From assembly GCA_027493525.1 (NCBI GenBank), contig JAOSKN010000003.1:1798001-1862000 (forward strand): DNA of 64,000 nt. Reading direction: 5' to 3'. Shown one piece after another: positions 10,141-19,210 of the stretch. The notes under the pieces were generated by a model, which was not told where the DNA came from, searched no databases, and saw only the letters and a program-made list of their open reading frames with translations. How positions within the stretch are numbered: position 1 is the first letter of the stretch; every line of letters begins with the position of its first letter. The position numbers and the translations under genes are program-made. The DNA is from Planctomycetota bacterium. Its GTDB lineage: Bacteria; Planctomycetota; SZUA-567; H5-PLA8.

Positions 10141-11858
10141 ATGAGCCAGGAAAAGAAACCGGCGGCCGAGCCGGACGTGATGGAGAAGCTGGTGAGCCTG
10201 TGCAAGCGGCGCGGGTTCGTCTTTCAGTCGAGCGAAATCTACGGGGGCTTGAAGAGCTGCTACGACTACGGCCCGCTGGGCGCGGAACTGAAGCGCAACG
10301 TGAAGGCCGAGTGGTGGCGCCGGATGGTCCACGAGCGCGAGGACGTGGTGGGGCTCGACGCGAGCATCATCATGTCGCCGCAGGTCTGGAAGGCGAGCGG
10401 GCATCTGGCGGGATTCAGCGACCCGGTCGTGGACTGCAAAATCTGCAAGGAACGATTTCGCGCGGATAAAGCACCAAAAATGAATGTGGGAGCCTTGGAT
10501 TCACCTCGAGAATTCACTATCGAAATCACCGCGCCAGACAAGGGAATCGCCAAAGTCTGGCAAGAATCCAAAGGAGTCCCCGCCGAAAGCATCACTCGCT
10601 TCAAGCGCGATGGCAGAGTTCTCTCGGCCAAGGTCGCCGTCCGCCGTTCCGTCACTGGCAAGAGCGAGCTGGCGATCGCCGACCCCGCATCCGGAAATGT
10701 CGAGACGGCAACATGGCATCCATGCAACGACTATCGTTGTCCGGTCTGCGGGAGCCCCTTCCTCTCGGACGAGCGCCAGTTCAACCTGATGTTCCGCGCG
10801 TCCCTAGGGCCGGTAGACCCGATACAGAACATCCAGAGGGCCGTCGAAGAACTGGCCAAATCCGGCGGCCCCGAAGCGCTGAGCGATCCAGCCAAGCTCA
10901 AGGCCGCCATCGCCGAGGCCGTCGAGAAGACCGCCGTCTACCTGCGCCCCGAAACCGCGCAGGCCATGTTCGTCAACTTTCTGAACGTACAGACTTCCGC
11001 GCGGATGAAGCCGCCTTTCGGGATCGCGCAGCAGGGCAAATCGTTCCGCAACGAGATCACCGTCGAGCACTTCATCTTCCGTTCCTGCGAGTTCGAACAG
11101 ATGGAGATGGAGTTCTTCGTCCCGCCCCCGGGATACGTCGCCGAGGGCGAGAAGGACGACATGGCCTGGTTCGAGTACTGGTGCCAGGAGCGCAGAAACT
11201 GGTACGCGAGCCTGGGCATACGCGAGGAGAACCTGCGCCTGCGCCCGCACGAGGCCAGCGAACTGGCGCATTACGCGAAGGCCTGCCAGGACGTCGAGTA
11301 CAACTACCCCTGGGGCTGGGGGAACTTGAAGGGATCGCGCACCGCACCGATTACGACCTGAAAGCCCACGAGAAGGCCAGCGGGAAGAAGCTCACTTATT
11401 TTGACCCGCAATTGAACAAGCATTATCACCCGTACGTGATCGAGCCGGCCGCCGGCGCCGACCGCGCGACGCTCGCCTTTCTCATCGACGCCTACACCGA
11501 GGAGCCTCCCAGCGAGACACGCAAGGAAGGGCGCGTGCTGCTCAAGCTCCATCCGCGCCTGGCGCCCTTGAAGGCCGCCGTTTTCCCGCTGGTCAAGAAG
11601 GACGGCATGCCCGAAAAGGCGCTCGAAATCGTCAAGGAATTCCACCGCGCGGGGATCAACGCGTTTTACGACGAGAAGGACGCCGTGGGCCGCCGCTACG
11701 CGCGGCAGGACGAGGCCGGCACCCCGTACTGCCTCACCGTGGACGGGCAGACCTTGCAGGACCAGACCGTCACCATCCGCGAGCGGGATACGATGCAGCA
11801 AGAGCGCATCAAGATCGATGAGGCCGTCGCGGTGGTGAAGCAGCGGCTGGAGGTCTGA
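10141..11858 (+). CDS. glyS: Glycyl-tRNA synthetase (single-chain type), frame broken at 11318-11322
   Basis: This is the alpha2-type class II GlyRS that charges tRNA-Gly. Part one (10141 to about 11322) reads MEKLVSLCKRRGFVFQ, SSEIYGGLKSCYDYGPLG, zinc-type CKIC and CPVC pairs, LRPETAQAMFVNF, GKSFRNEI and FEQMEMEFFVP. Part two continues one frame away with GELEGIAHRTDYDLK, the anticodon-binding domain and RERDTMQQERIKI to the stop at 11858. Restoring one G in the G5 run at 11318-11322 joins PWGWG to ELEGIAHRTD exactly as in the family and gives about 572 residues. The enzyme is essential, so a sequencing or assembly indel is the likely cause. Bases 10430-10740, encoding the inserted domain, look AT-richer than the rest. 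Confidence 0.9.
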
Positions 11859-11864
11859 GCGCCG

Positions 11865-12218
11865 TCAGCCCCCGCCGTACACCAGCATGTAGCTGCGCCA
11901 GGCGATTCCGCAGAGCAGGCCCAGGCCCGCGGCGAGAGCGGCCCAATCCAGTGGATGGTACGGCGGAGCCGGTGTTGCATCCGCTCCAGGGAGGTTTACG
12001 GAGCGCTTCGCGAACAGGTACGAGAGCGTGCCGCCAAGCAGCAGGAAGACCGCCCCGTACGCCATCTGCCCGTAATGGTGCGCCTCCAGCACCGCGCCTC
12101 GCGGCGGCGGCGGCGCTTCGCTGCGCCGGATCAACGGCTCGCCGCCAGCCTCCCAGAAAAATATGAAGGCCAGCAGAAAGGTGCACAGCCAAAGCATGCG
12201 GCGCTGGCCTGGGGTCAT
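11865..12218 (-). CDS. Small membrane protein, unknown function
   Basis: The 117-residue protein has three likely membrane helices: MLWLCTFLLAFIFFWEAGG near the N-terminus, a central YGAVFLLLGGTLSYLF, and WAALAAGLGLLCGIAW near the C-terminus, with a Pro-rich loop after helix 1. I recognise no family. The ATG at 12218 has GGGGAG upstream; an in-frame extension to 12299 lacks this. It converges on glyS, whose stop is only 6 bp away, and lies about 100 bp downstream of the PIG-L gene on the same strand. Confidence 0.6.
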   Translation of the reverse strand: MTPGQRRMLWLCTFLLAFIFFWEAGGEPLIRRSEAPPPPRGAVLEAHHYGQMAYGAVFLLLGGTLSYLFAKRSVNLPGADATPAPPYHPLDWAALAAGLGLLCGIAWRSYMLVYGGG

Positions 12219-12323
12219 GGTCCGGCGCTCCCCGCGCGGAAGACGGCCGCTCGCAGGCCGCTCAGATACCAGCGCTCCATGCGCTTCGATCCTCTCCACC
12301 GCGCCAGCCGCATTTCGGGAACG

Positions 12324-14876
12324 TCAGCGCTTCACCTTCGGATACGAGATCAAATTCGCCAGCATGCGGTAGGCGCCGGGGACGCCCGCGCGCAACTGCC
12401 GGTACCAGACGAAGCTCGTATAAATGAAGCTGCCCTCGCCCACCTGGGCCACCAGCAGCCCGCCCTCCAGCGCCTTGCCGCCCTCGTCGTTGGATGCCAG
12501 CAGGGCCTCGTATTTCTCATCCCATTTCGATGGGAAATAGACCCCGCGTTCCTGGACCCAGTCCGCCCAGTCGTCCTCCCAGATGCGGCAGGGCTTGGTC
12601 AGCAGCGGGTGCTCGGGCCTCAGGATCCGCACTGGCGCGGCCTCGTCGGTGACGCGCTCGAAGGAGAGCGTGAGCGGATATGGCGCGATGGCCCCGCCGC
12701 CGCCGCCGCCTCGGAAAATGCCCCGCCCGCGCGCGTCCTCGCCGGGTTCGTTCCAGTCGAAATCCTTGTGGTACAGGCACACGACGTTCCCGCCGCCTTC
12801 CATGTAAGCCTTCAGGCGCTCGCGGTTCTCCAGCACGTCCGGGCGGTACTGCGTGCAACGCAAGTCGAGCACGATGCTGTGCAGCGGCTTCAGGTCGCTC
12901 CCGCGCAAGTCGTCGGGCGTCAATTCGACGAGATTCAGGCTGGGATACTGCGCCGCGAAGCGCTCCAGCGCCTCCCACGTCGCCGCGTCGTAGGTGCGCA
13001 CGACGCCGACATTGAGCGGGACGGCGAGCTTGAGCGGGATGCGGCGCACGTCCAGGATCGGCGCGGCCTGCCGCGCCTCCTTCGTCCACAGCACGGTCTT
13101 CGCGCGAATGGTCCCGCGATCCAGCTTGCCCAGCGCGATGGTGAATCCGACCGCGTCGGAGAGCGTCTGTTCCTCGCGCGTGAAGTCGAAAACGCTCTCG
13201 CTGGCTTTGCGCGAGATGAAGCGCTCGTCGTTCTCGAGCATGCCGTACAGTTTCCACGCCTCGCGGCGGTGATTGACGACGACGAGGCGCGCGCCCACGG
13301 TCACCTCCGCGTTCTCCGGCCGGTCGGGGTCGTCGAAGACCAGCAGCGGCGACGGCTGCACGCGGGCCTCGAAGGGAGGAGCCAGCTCGAGCGGGACTTC
13401 CACCGGCGGCATCGCGACATCCAGGCCCTCGTAGCTCAGAACCGCCTCGACGCGCAGGGGCGACCGGGTCTCGTGGCGTTCGAAGAGAAACGCCGCCGTT
13501 GGATGGTTCGGGCAGGCGCGAGGCGTGGCGGTCGCCTTCGCGGCGGCCTCGAAGGCCGCGCCCGGCGCGAGCGGGCCCTCGGGCGCCGGCAGCGCCTGGA
13601 CGTTCCACTCGGGCTCGGCGATCAGCCGCCAGCTCTTGAGCGTGACGGGAAACGGGCCGGTGTTGGCCAGGCGCATTTCGATTTGGGCCTCCTCGCCGGC
13701 CGTCACGATCGAATCCGCGGGGCGAGCCTCAAGCCTTACGCCGAGGGCCTCCACGGCGGCCGCGTCGAGGTGCGCGCGGGCGCGCGCGCGGCGGGCCTTC
13801 GCGGCGGCATCCTCGCCGGGCGGCTCGCCGGCCTGGAGGCTTTCAAGGGCGTTCCGCGCGGCCCAGACGTCGCGCTCGGGCGAGCCGAATAATTGGCCGA
13901 GCGCGAAGCCCGCGCCGCCGGTTGCCTCGCCGTTGAGCAGTTCCTGGAGCTTGCGCAGCGGATCGTCGCTTCCTGGCGCGGGCGTGAACGGCCGCAGATG
14001 CAGCGGACCGTAAGCCACCGCCGGGAGGCCGTCGAGGAGCGTCCGCTCCTTCCCCGGCTCCGACCCTCGGGACTTCGCTAGGACGTAATGCCGCAGCACG
14101 CGCTCGCCGGCCTTCACCTCGCGGTTCATGCCCTGCGAGACGTGCCGCGAGAGCGCCCACGCGGCGATCTCGGCGGGGCCGTAACCGCCGGATTCGTCGC
14201 GCGCGGATACTTCCACCGTGACGGTCGCGTCGGTCGGCTGCCAGAGCCGCCGGTAGAGCTTCGCGACGGCCCACGGCTGGAGGCCTTCTTTCTCGAGCTG
14301 CTCGGGAAAGCGCTTCGGGTCGGCGGCGGCTTCGTAGGCCTCGAAGACCAGCCGCGCGGTGGCGCGATGGTGCCCGTGGTCGGCGCCATCCGGGTCGTGG
14401 TTGGTGAAAAGAATGTCGGGCTTGACGATCCGGACGATGCGCACGAGCCGGCCCAGCGCCCGTTCGTGGCCCCAGACCTTCAGCGCCTCGGCGTCGCTCT
14501 TGGAGAAGCCGAAATCGGGGAGGTTGAGATACCAGAGTTTCGCGCCGAGGATGCGCGCCGAGGCTTCGGACTCGGCGGTGCGCAGCGCGGCGAGGTCCGC
14601 GCCGAGTTCGGGGCCGCTCTCGTTCTGCCCGCCTTCGCCGCGCGTGGCGAGGCAGATGTGGACCTCGACGCCGGCCACGCGGCGCAGCCAGGCGATCGTC
14701 GCGCCGTCCTCGTCGTCGGGGTGCGCGGCGACGTTGAGCGCGCAGAGCCCGGAGCGCGCGGCGAGGAGTTCCAGGCGCAGCTTGTCGCGCCCGCGCTCGA
14801 AGGGGATCGGATCGGGCCGCGCCTCGCCGGCGGCGAGGGGCAGGGCCAGGAAAAGTAGAACCATCAGGCGGCGCAT
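12324..14876 (-). CDS. Secreted PIG-L family deacetylase with C-terminal amidotransferase-like domain
   Basis: The protein begins with a signal peptide (MRRLMVLLFLALPLAAG). The LmbE/PIG-L N-deacetylase domain follows: AAHPDDED with H52, D54 and D55 as zinc site/catalytic residues, and HDPDGADHGHHRA supplying the third ligand. Middle residues look like beta-sandwich domains. The last ~200 residues, with a VLDLRCTQYRPD strand and LKAYMEGGGNVVCLY, resemble a class-I-glutamine-amidotransferase/ThuA fold lacking an obvious catalytic Cys. The family removes acetyl groups from N-acetylglucosamine-type sugars. Export suggests an extracellular glycan substrate; this is inference. Length from ATG 14876 is 850 residues; no strong ribosome site is seen. 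Confidence 0.82.
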   Translation of the reverse strand: MRRLMVLLFLALPLAAGEARPDPIPFERGRDKLRLELLAARSGLCALNVAAHPDDEDGATIAWLRRVAGVEVHICLATRGEGGQNESGPELGADLAALRTAESEASARILGAKLWYLNLPDFGFSKSDAEALKVWGHERALGRLVRIVRIVKPDILFTNHDPDGADHGHHRATARLVFEAYEAAADPKRFPEQLEKEGLQPWAVAKLYRRLWQPTDATVTVEVSARDESGGYGPAEIAAWALSRHVSQGMNREVKAGERVLRHYVLAKSRGSEPGKERTLLDGLPAVAYGPLHLRPFTPAPGSDDPLRKLQELLNGEATGGAGFALGQLFGSPERDVWAARNALESLQAGEPPGEDAAAKARRARARAHLDAAAVEALGVRLEARPADSIVTAGEEAQIEMRLANTGPFPVTLKSWRLIAEPEWNVQALPAPEGPLAPGAAFEAAAKATATPRACPNHPTAAFLFERHETRSPLRVEAVLSYEGLDVAMPPVEVPLELAPPFEARVQPSPLLVFDDPDRPENAEVTVGARLVVVNHRREAWKLYGMLENDERFISRKASESVFDFTREEQTLSDAVGFTIALGKLDRGTIRAKTVLWTKEARQAAPILDVRRIPLKLAVPLNVGVVRTYDAATWEALERFAAQYPSLNLVELTPDDLRGSDLKPLHSIVLDLRCTQYRPDVLENRERLKAYMEGGGNVVCLYHKDFDWNEPGEDARGRGIFRGGGGGGAIAPYPLTLSFERVTDEAAPVRILRPEHPLLTKPCRIWEDDWADWVQERGVYFPSKWDEKYEALLASNDEGGKALEGGLLVAQVGEGSFIYTSFVWYRQLRAGVPGAYRMLANLISYPKVKR

Positions 14877-15015
14877 GCTGGGGAGTTTACTCTCAATTGA
14901 TGGTCGCGCCAATTCGTGAAGAAAGCACGCGTTTCGCCGTCCCGGAATAGGATGACCCCTTTTCGCCTCCCCGCCGCGACCGATCTGGCAGCCCGAGGCG
15001 CCCGTGCGCAGGCGC

Positions 15016-15042
15016 TTGCCATGCGCAGGATCGCGGCATAAT
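15016..15042 (+). promoter_or_regulatory. Candidate sigma-70-like promoter
   Basis: TTGCCA at 15016-15021 and CATAAT at 15037-15042 are separated by 15 bases, a little short of optimal. The pair sits about 30 bp upstream of the secreted protein gene that starts at 15073. Confidence 0.35.
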
Positions 15043-15072
15043 GGCACGCAATCCCAACCCGAGGAATAACTC

Positions 15073-15639
15073 ATGCCGAAGACGACCCCCGCCCTGAACC
15101 GCCTCGCCCTGGCCGTCCTGGCGCTCGCCGCCGCCGCGCAGGCCGAGGAGACCATCGAGGTGAAGGCCCGCGACCTGACCTTGAACGTCCCCAAAAGCTG
15201 GAAGCAGGAAGAGCCCAGCAGCAGCATGCGCGCGGCGCAGTTCAGGATCCCGAAGGTCGAGGGCGATAAGGAGGACGGCGAGCTGGCCGTCTTCACCTTC
15301 CCCGGCGGCGGCTCGGTCGACGCCAACCTCAAACGCTGGGTCGCGCAGTTCCAGCCCGACGGCCGCACCGCCGCGTGCGTGAAGGGCAAGTGCGCGCAGG
15401 GCGAGTACTACCTCCTGGACGTGAGCGGAACCTACAAGAAGTCCATCGGCCCGCCGATGGCCGGCAAGAGCGAGGACGTCCCGGGCTCGCGCATGCTCGC
15501 CCTGATCGTGCCCTTGGGCGAGAAGGGCATGTACTTCGTGAAGCTCACCGGACCCGACAAGACCGTCGCGGCGCAGGCCGACGCCATGCGCGCCAGCGTC
15601 GGCGGCGATAAGGCCAAGGAAGAGGAAGTGAAGTTGTAG
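15073..15639 (+). CDS. Secreted hypothetical protein
   Basis: The 188-residue product has a signal peptide (basic start, LALAVLALAAAAQA, then AEE). The mature part is soluble, with alternating beta segments (IEVKARDLTLNVPKSWKQEE, GELAVFTFPGGGSV, KGMYFVKLTGP) and a charged Lys/Glu tail. No conserved catalytic motif is apparent and I cannot name the family. GAGGA precedes the ATG and a candidate promoter lies upstream, so it is probably monocistronic. A REP-like hairpin follows the stop. Confidence 0.7.
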   Translation: MPKTTPALNRLALAVLALAAAAQAEETIEVKARDLTLNVPKSWKQEEPSSSMRAAQFRIPKVEGDKEDGELAVFTFPGGGSVDANLKRWVAQFQPDGRTAACVKGKCAQGEYYLLDVSGTYKKSIGPPMAGKSEDVPGSRMLALIVPLGEKGMYFVKLTGPDKTVAAQADAMRASVGGDKAKEEEVKL

Positions 15640-15652
15640 TCGTTTGCTGCTC

Positions 15653-15683
15653 GGCACGGGGCGGCTGCGCCGACCCGTGGCAC
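15653..15683. repeat. REP-like hairpin, GGCACGGGg...cccGTGCC family
   Basis: A stem pairing CACGGG with CCCGTG and CGGC with GCCG, with one mismatch, lies between two convergent genes. Nearly the same sequence occurs inverted at 47903-47933 and 48041-48072, so this is a dispersed hairpin rather than a plain terminator; no T run follows. Confidence 0.6.
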
Positions 15684-15688
15684 GGCAT

Positions 15689-16504
15689 TCAGACGCCGAA
15701 CCAGCGGCGAATGGCTTCCCGACCCCGCTCGGCGCGTTCCTTGAAGCCCAGTTTCAACTCGCGCTTGCGGTCCCAGGCGTCCTCCAGGATCAGCCAGCCG
15801 CGGTAGTCGATCTCGCGCAAGGTCTCCGCGATCCGCGGATACTCGAGGTCGCCTTCGCCGAGGTGCTCGCTCCAGACCTTCTTCGCGCTGTTGCGCAGAT
15901 GCAGGTGCCGCACGCGCGGCCCGAAGCGGCGCAGGACCGCGAGCGGGTCGAAGCCGGCCTGCGCGCACCACTCCAGGTCCACGTTGAGCCCCAGGTCCTC
16001 GGGTCCAACGGCGCGGCACAGCGCGTCCAGCTCCTTCGCGTCCTCCAGCAGCTCGGGGACGTGGTTGTGGACGCAGAGCGGTCCGAGTCCCAGCCGGCGC
16101 AGGGCCGCGCCAACCTGCGCGCACGCCGCGGCCTCGTGGACGAGTTCCGCGTCGGTCTTGGCGCGGCCTGGGATCGGCGTGGGTCCCCAGATCAGGACCG
16201 AGTCCGGCCGTCCCAGATCCGCGAGCCGGCGCGCGAAGCCTTCGGTGCGCGGAACCAGGTGCGCGTGCCGCTCCGGATCGTGAAAATCACCGCCCAGGTA
16301 CAATCCCGCGAGGTCCAGTTTCGACGCGGCCAGGCTCCGCTTGACTGAAGTTACCGCCGCGTCGGACTCGACGAATTTGCTGAAGCACTCCAGCCCCGCG
16401 AAGCCGGCGCCGGCGATCTCTTCGGCCACTCGCCCGAAATGCTCGGCCAGATCCATATGCTGAGTCCAGATGTACGTCGAACAGCCAACGCGCCAGGCGG
16501 GCAT
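15689..16504 (-). CDS. Sugar phosphate isomerase/epimerase-like TIM-barrel protein
   Basis: The 271-residue protein belongs to the xylose-isomerase-like AP-endonuclease-2 barrel family (IolE/Hyi type). Typical strands are VGCSTYIWTQHMDLAEHFG, LCVHNHVPELLE, LGLNVDLEWC, VRHLHLRN and WLILEDAWD, with the His, Asp and Glu residues that usually bind a divalent metal. The substrate is unknown. The start at ATG 16504 is set by GGAGG seven bases upstream; a much longer in-frame extension upstream is antisense to the membrane-protein gene and not credible. Confidence 0.8.
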   Translation of the reverse strand: MPAWRVGCSTYIWTQHMDLAEHFGRVAEEIAGAGFAGLECFSKFVESDAAVTSVKRSLAASKLDLAGLYLGGDFHDPERHAHLVPRTEGFARRLADLGRPDSVLIWGPTPIPGRAKTDAELVHEAAACAQVGAALRRLGLGPLCVHNHVPELLEDAKELDALCRAVGPEDLGLNVDLEWCAQAGFDPLAVLRRFGPRVRHLHLRNSAKKVWSEHLGEGDLEYPRIAETLREIDYRGWLILEDAWDRKRELKLGFKERAERGREAIRRWFGV

Positions 16505-16574
16505 GAGGAAGCCTCCGGTGATCCTTTCATCCAAGCCGCGCAGGCCGGATTTACAAGCGGCAATTGGCCGGCGC

Positions 16575-16600
16575 GCGGATTGCGGATTGCGGATTGCGGA
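16575..16600. repeat. Period-7 word repeat (GCGGATT)n
   Basis: Three complete and one partial tandem GCGGATT heptamers lie in the gap between divergent genes. The same word with GCGAATT variants is found inside purQ at 31499-31526. Confidence 0.8.
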
Positions 16601-16643
16601 ACAACCGGCAACCTCGTTCCGGGATTGGGGATTCGACTCGCGC

Positions 16644-19069
16644 ATGCTCGTCCTGCAAGGATTGTTCGCCGCCGTGCTGCTGACGCCGATGCTGGCGCTG
16701 GGGCGCTCTGGGCGCGCGCGGCTTTTCGGACGCGCGACCTCGTCACCTGCCTGGCGCTGGGCGGCGCGGCGGGCTTCGCCGCGCACCTGATCGCGCTGCA
16801 TGCGCTGAGTTACCTGTTCCCGATCCCCGCGGCCGGCTGGCTGCTTGCCGGCGTCGAGGTCCTGCTCCTGCTCGCATGCGGGCGCGGCGCGCTTCAGGCT
16901 GGAAGTTTCGAGACGGCCGCCGCGCGCGCCGAATTGCGCGGCGCGGCGCCGTGGCTGCTTGTGCTGGCCGGCTGGTGCTTCCTTTCGGTCCTGCTGACCG
17001 GCACGACCGATCAACTGAACCACGCCAACATCGCCGGAGTGATGCTCGCCGACGGGCTGCCCATGCGGCACCCCTACGACCCCGGGCAGGTTTTCATGTA
17101 CCACTACGGGACGGACCTGCTCGGCGCATGGCTGGGCGCGAGCGCGGGCCTCCCGCCCGTCTGGATGGTGACCTTCTGGACGGCGTGCTCCGGCGTCTGG
17201 ACGCTGCTGCTCGTCGTCGAAATCCTCCGCGCGGCGGCCGCCCGCGAAGGCCGCGCGGCCTCGAGCGCCGAGCTGGTCTTCGGCGCGCTGCTCTTCGCCT
17301 TTGCGGGCAGCTTCGCCTGGATCGATTGGCTGAGCGGCGTCAAGGACTTCACCGACTTGGCGCGTCTGGGCTTCAACGATTCGTTCGCTGGGAGCATCGT
17401 CGTGCAATCCCTGGGCGGCGGATGGCTGGCCTTTTCGGGCATCCTGGCGGCGGTGCTGCGCTGGCCCGAGCCCGCGGCGCGCGGCCGCTGGAGCCTCGCC
17501 ACCCCCGCGCTGCCGCTGGGACTGCTGCTGGCCGTCTCGATCCTGGCCGGTCCGCACGCGGGGATCCTGGCGGGCCTGGCGCTGCTGGCCGTGACCGCGG
17601 CAACTCTCGCGACGGGGCGCGGGCCGCGCCCGCTGGGCGATTGGATCCTGGCCGGCGCGCTGGGCGTGGGGCTCGCGGCCGTGCAGGGCGGGACGTTAAG
17701 CGGCGTGCTGCTCGGATTCTCCGGCTCGGGGCAGGTCGCGCTGCGCTGGAACGGCGCGCTGCTTCCGGTCTTCCCGGCGTGGCATCAGCGCGTCGGGCCG
17801 GAGCTGCCCGGGTATTTCGCCTACGGCTGGCGCGAGCTGGGGCTGGGCGGCTGGCTGGCGCCGCTCTGGTGGGCGTGGGCGCTCGCGCCGGGGCTCCGCG
17901 CGCCGGCCGCCGCGCGCTGGCTGGTGCTGGCGACCGCCCCGGGGCTGGCGCTCGCGCTCTGGTTCCACCTGCCCCTGGACTCGATCGGGCTGGCGCGTTT
18001 CGCGCAGCTTCACTTCAGCGCCGTGATGCTGGCGGCGGGGCTGCTGTTGGCGAAGCTCTGGACGGCCGAACACCCGGCCACGCGAAGCCTGCGCCGCGCG
18101 GCGTGCGTGCTCGCGGCGTGCCTGCTCTGCATGCAGAGCGTCCGCGCGGCGGCGCAGGCGCTCCTCGCGCCCGACCCCGCGCATCCCCTGCGCCTGCCGG
18201 CGGGGCAGCTCGAGGCCCTGGAAGCCGTCCGCCGCTCCGGCGAACCCGCCCCCGTGCTGGCCTACGGGCGCGACAGCGCCCCCGTCGCCCCGGCCGTCCT
18301 GGGCAGGCCGATCCGCAGCGTCAACCCGGAACTCAACGATTGGGGCGTGCGCAGCGCAAGCTGGGCGCGCGCGCTGAATACGCCCTCGCCGCGCAACCTC
18401 TGGCGGCTCGGCGCCGGCTGGGTCGTGGCCTCGCCGGAGCAGCTCCCGCATGCCGTCCCGCTGCTCGAGGGGCTGCCCGACTTCGAGGCGCGGGGCGTTT
18501 ACGGCGCGCCACCCGCCTTCCGGCTGTACCGGTTTCGCGAAACCTCCGCGTGGGACGAGCACGGTCTGGCCCGCGCCAACCGCCTGCGGCGACGCGAGGC
18601 GACCCGGGCCGCCGCCGGCGCGCGCCTCCTCCCGCGGGATGACGCCCTGGCGCTGCTCGACGGGGACCCCGACACCGCCGCGCTCCTGGAAGCGCGCGAC
18701 CTGGCCGGCGGCTTGGCGCTGGAGTTAAAGCCCGACGCGCGCGGGCTTGCGCCCGAGATCAACGTCGTCTGGCTCCTCGCGGGCCGCGGGCTCGATCCGG
18801 AACGGTTTCGCCTCCTGAAGGAGCTCGATCTGGAACTGCAAGTCCAGCGCCTCGACGGCGGCCAGCCGAGCTACGCCTGGGAGCGCCCAGCCGAAGGGGA
18901 ATGCTTCCCGCTACGGCGCCCCGAGCGCCCGGCGGCGTGGGGCCTGCGCTTCGCCGATCGCCGCGTTTCGGCGTTGCGCGTCAGCTTCCCCGTAGGCGCT
19001 GCCGCGCTGCCGCTGGCGGAGTTGTACGCGGGGCAGGCGGCGCTGGAAGGCCCGCGACCCGCGGAGTGA
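16644..19069 (+). CDS. Large multi-pass membrane protein (GT-C-like), frame broken at 16700-16703
   Basis: The protein begins MLVLQGLFAAVLLTPMLALG at ATG 16644. It then needs a one-base shift in the G4 run 16700-16703 to reach the long open frame that starts ALWARAAFRTRDLVTCLALGG; adding one G gives about 808 residues. Around ten or more hydrophobic segments fill the first ~550 residues, with luminal motifs such as MRHPYDPGQVFMYHYGTDLL. A soluble C-terminal domain of about 200 residues follows. The layout resembles GT-C glycosyltransferases or DUF2298-like proteins, but I see no diagnostic motif, so the function stays open. The indel is probably a sequence error. Confidence 0.6.
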
Positions 19070-19154
19070 GGCCCGATCGAGGTGCAGCGGCTACTCTCGT
19101 GGTTCCTGAACTTTAAGAAGTCGCCGGCTTACGCGATCTTCACGGCTCCCCGTG

Positions 19155-19183
19155 TTGACCCTGGCGCTTGCGTGCTCCATAAT
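19155..19183 (+). promoter_or_regulatory. Promoter for the NifU-hemerythrin gene
   Basis: TTGACC (19155-19160) and CATAAT (19178-19183) are spaced by 17 bases, close to sigma-70 consensus, about 30 bp upstream of the GGAGGAG-ATG of the next gene. Confidence 0.6.
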
Positions 19184-19210
19184 GGTCTTTGCACGGAACC
19201 TGGAGGAGCG

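Noticed and set aside
11318..11322. Programmed frameshift in glyS
   Set aside because: No stimulatory hairpin or internal Shine-Dalgarno like that of prfB is evident, and four other homopolymer indels in the window make sequence error the simpler reading. It is kept only as a remote option.
19178..19210. Start of the NifU-hemerythrin gene further upstream at 19082
   Set aside because: The promoter and GGAGGAG at 19203-19209 place the start at ATG 19211; the upstream residues do not resemble the family.
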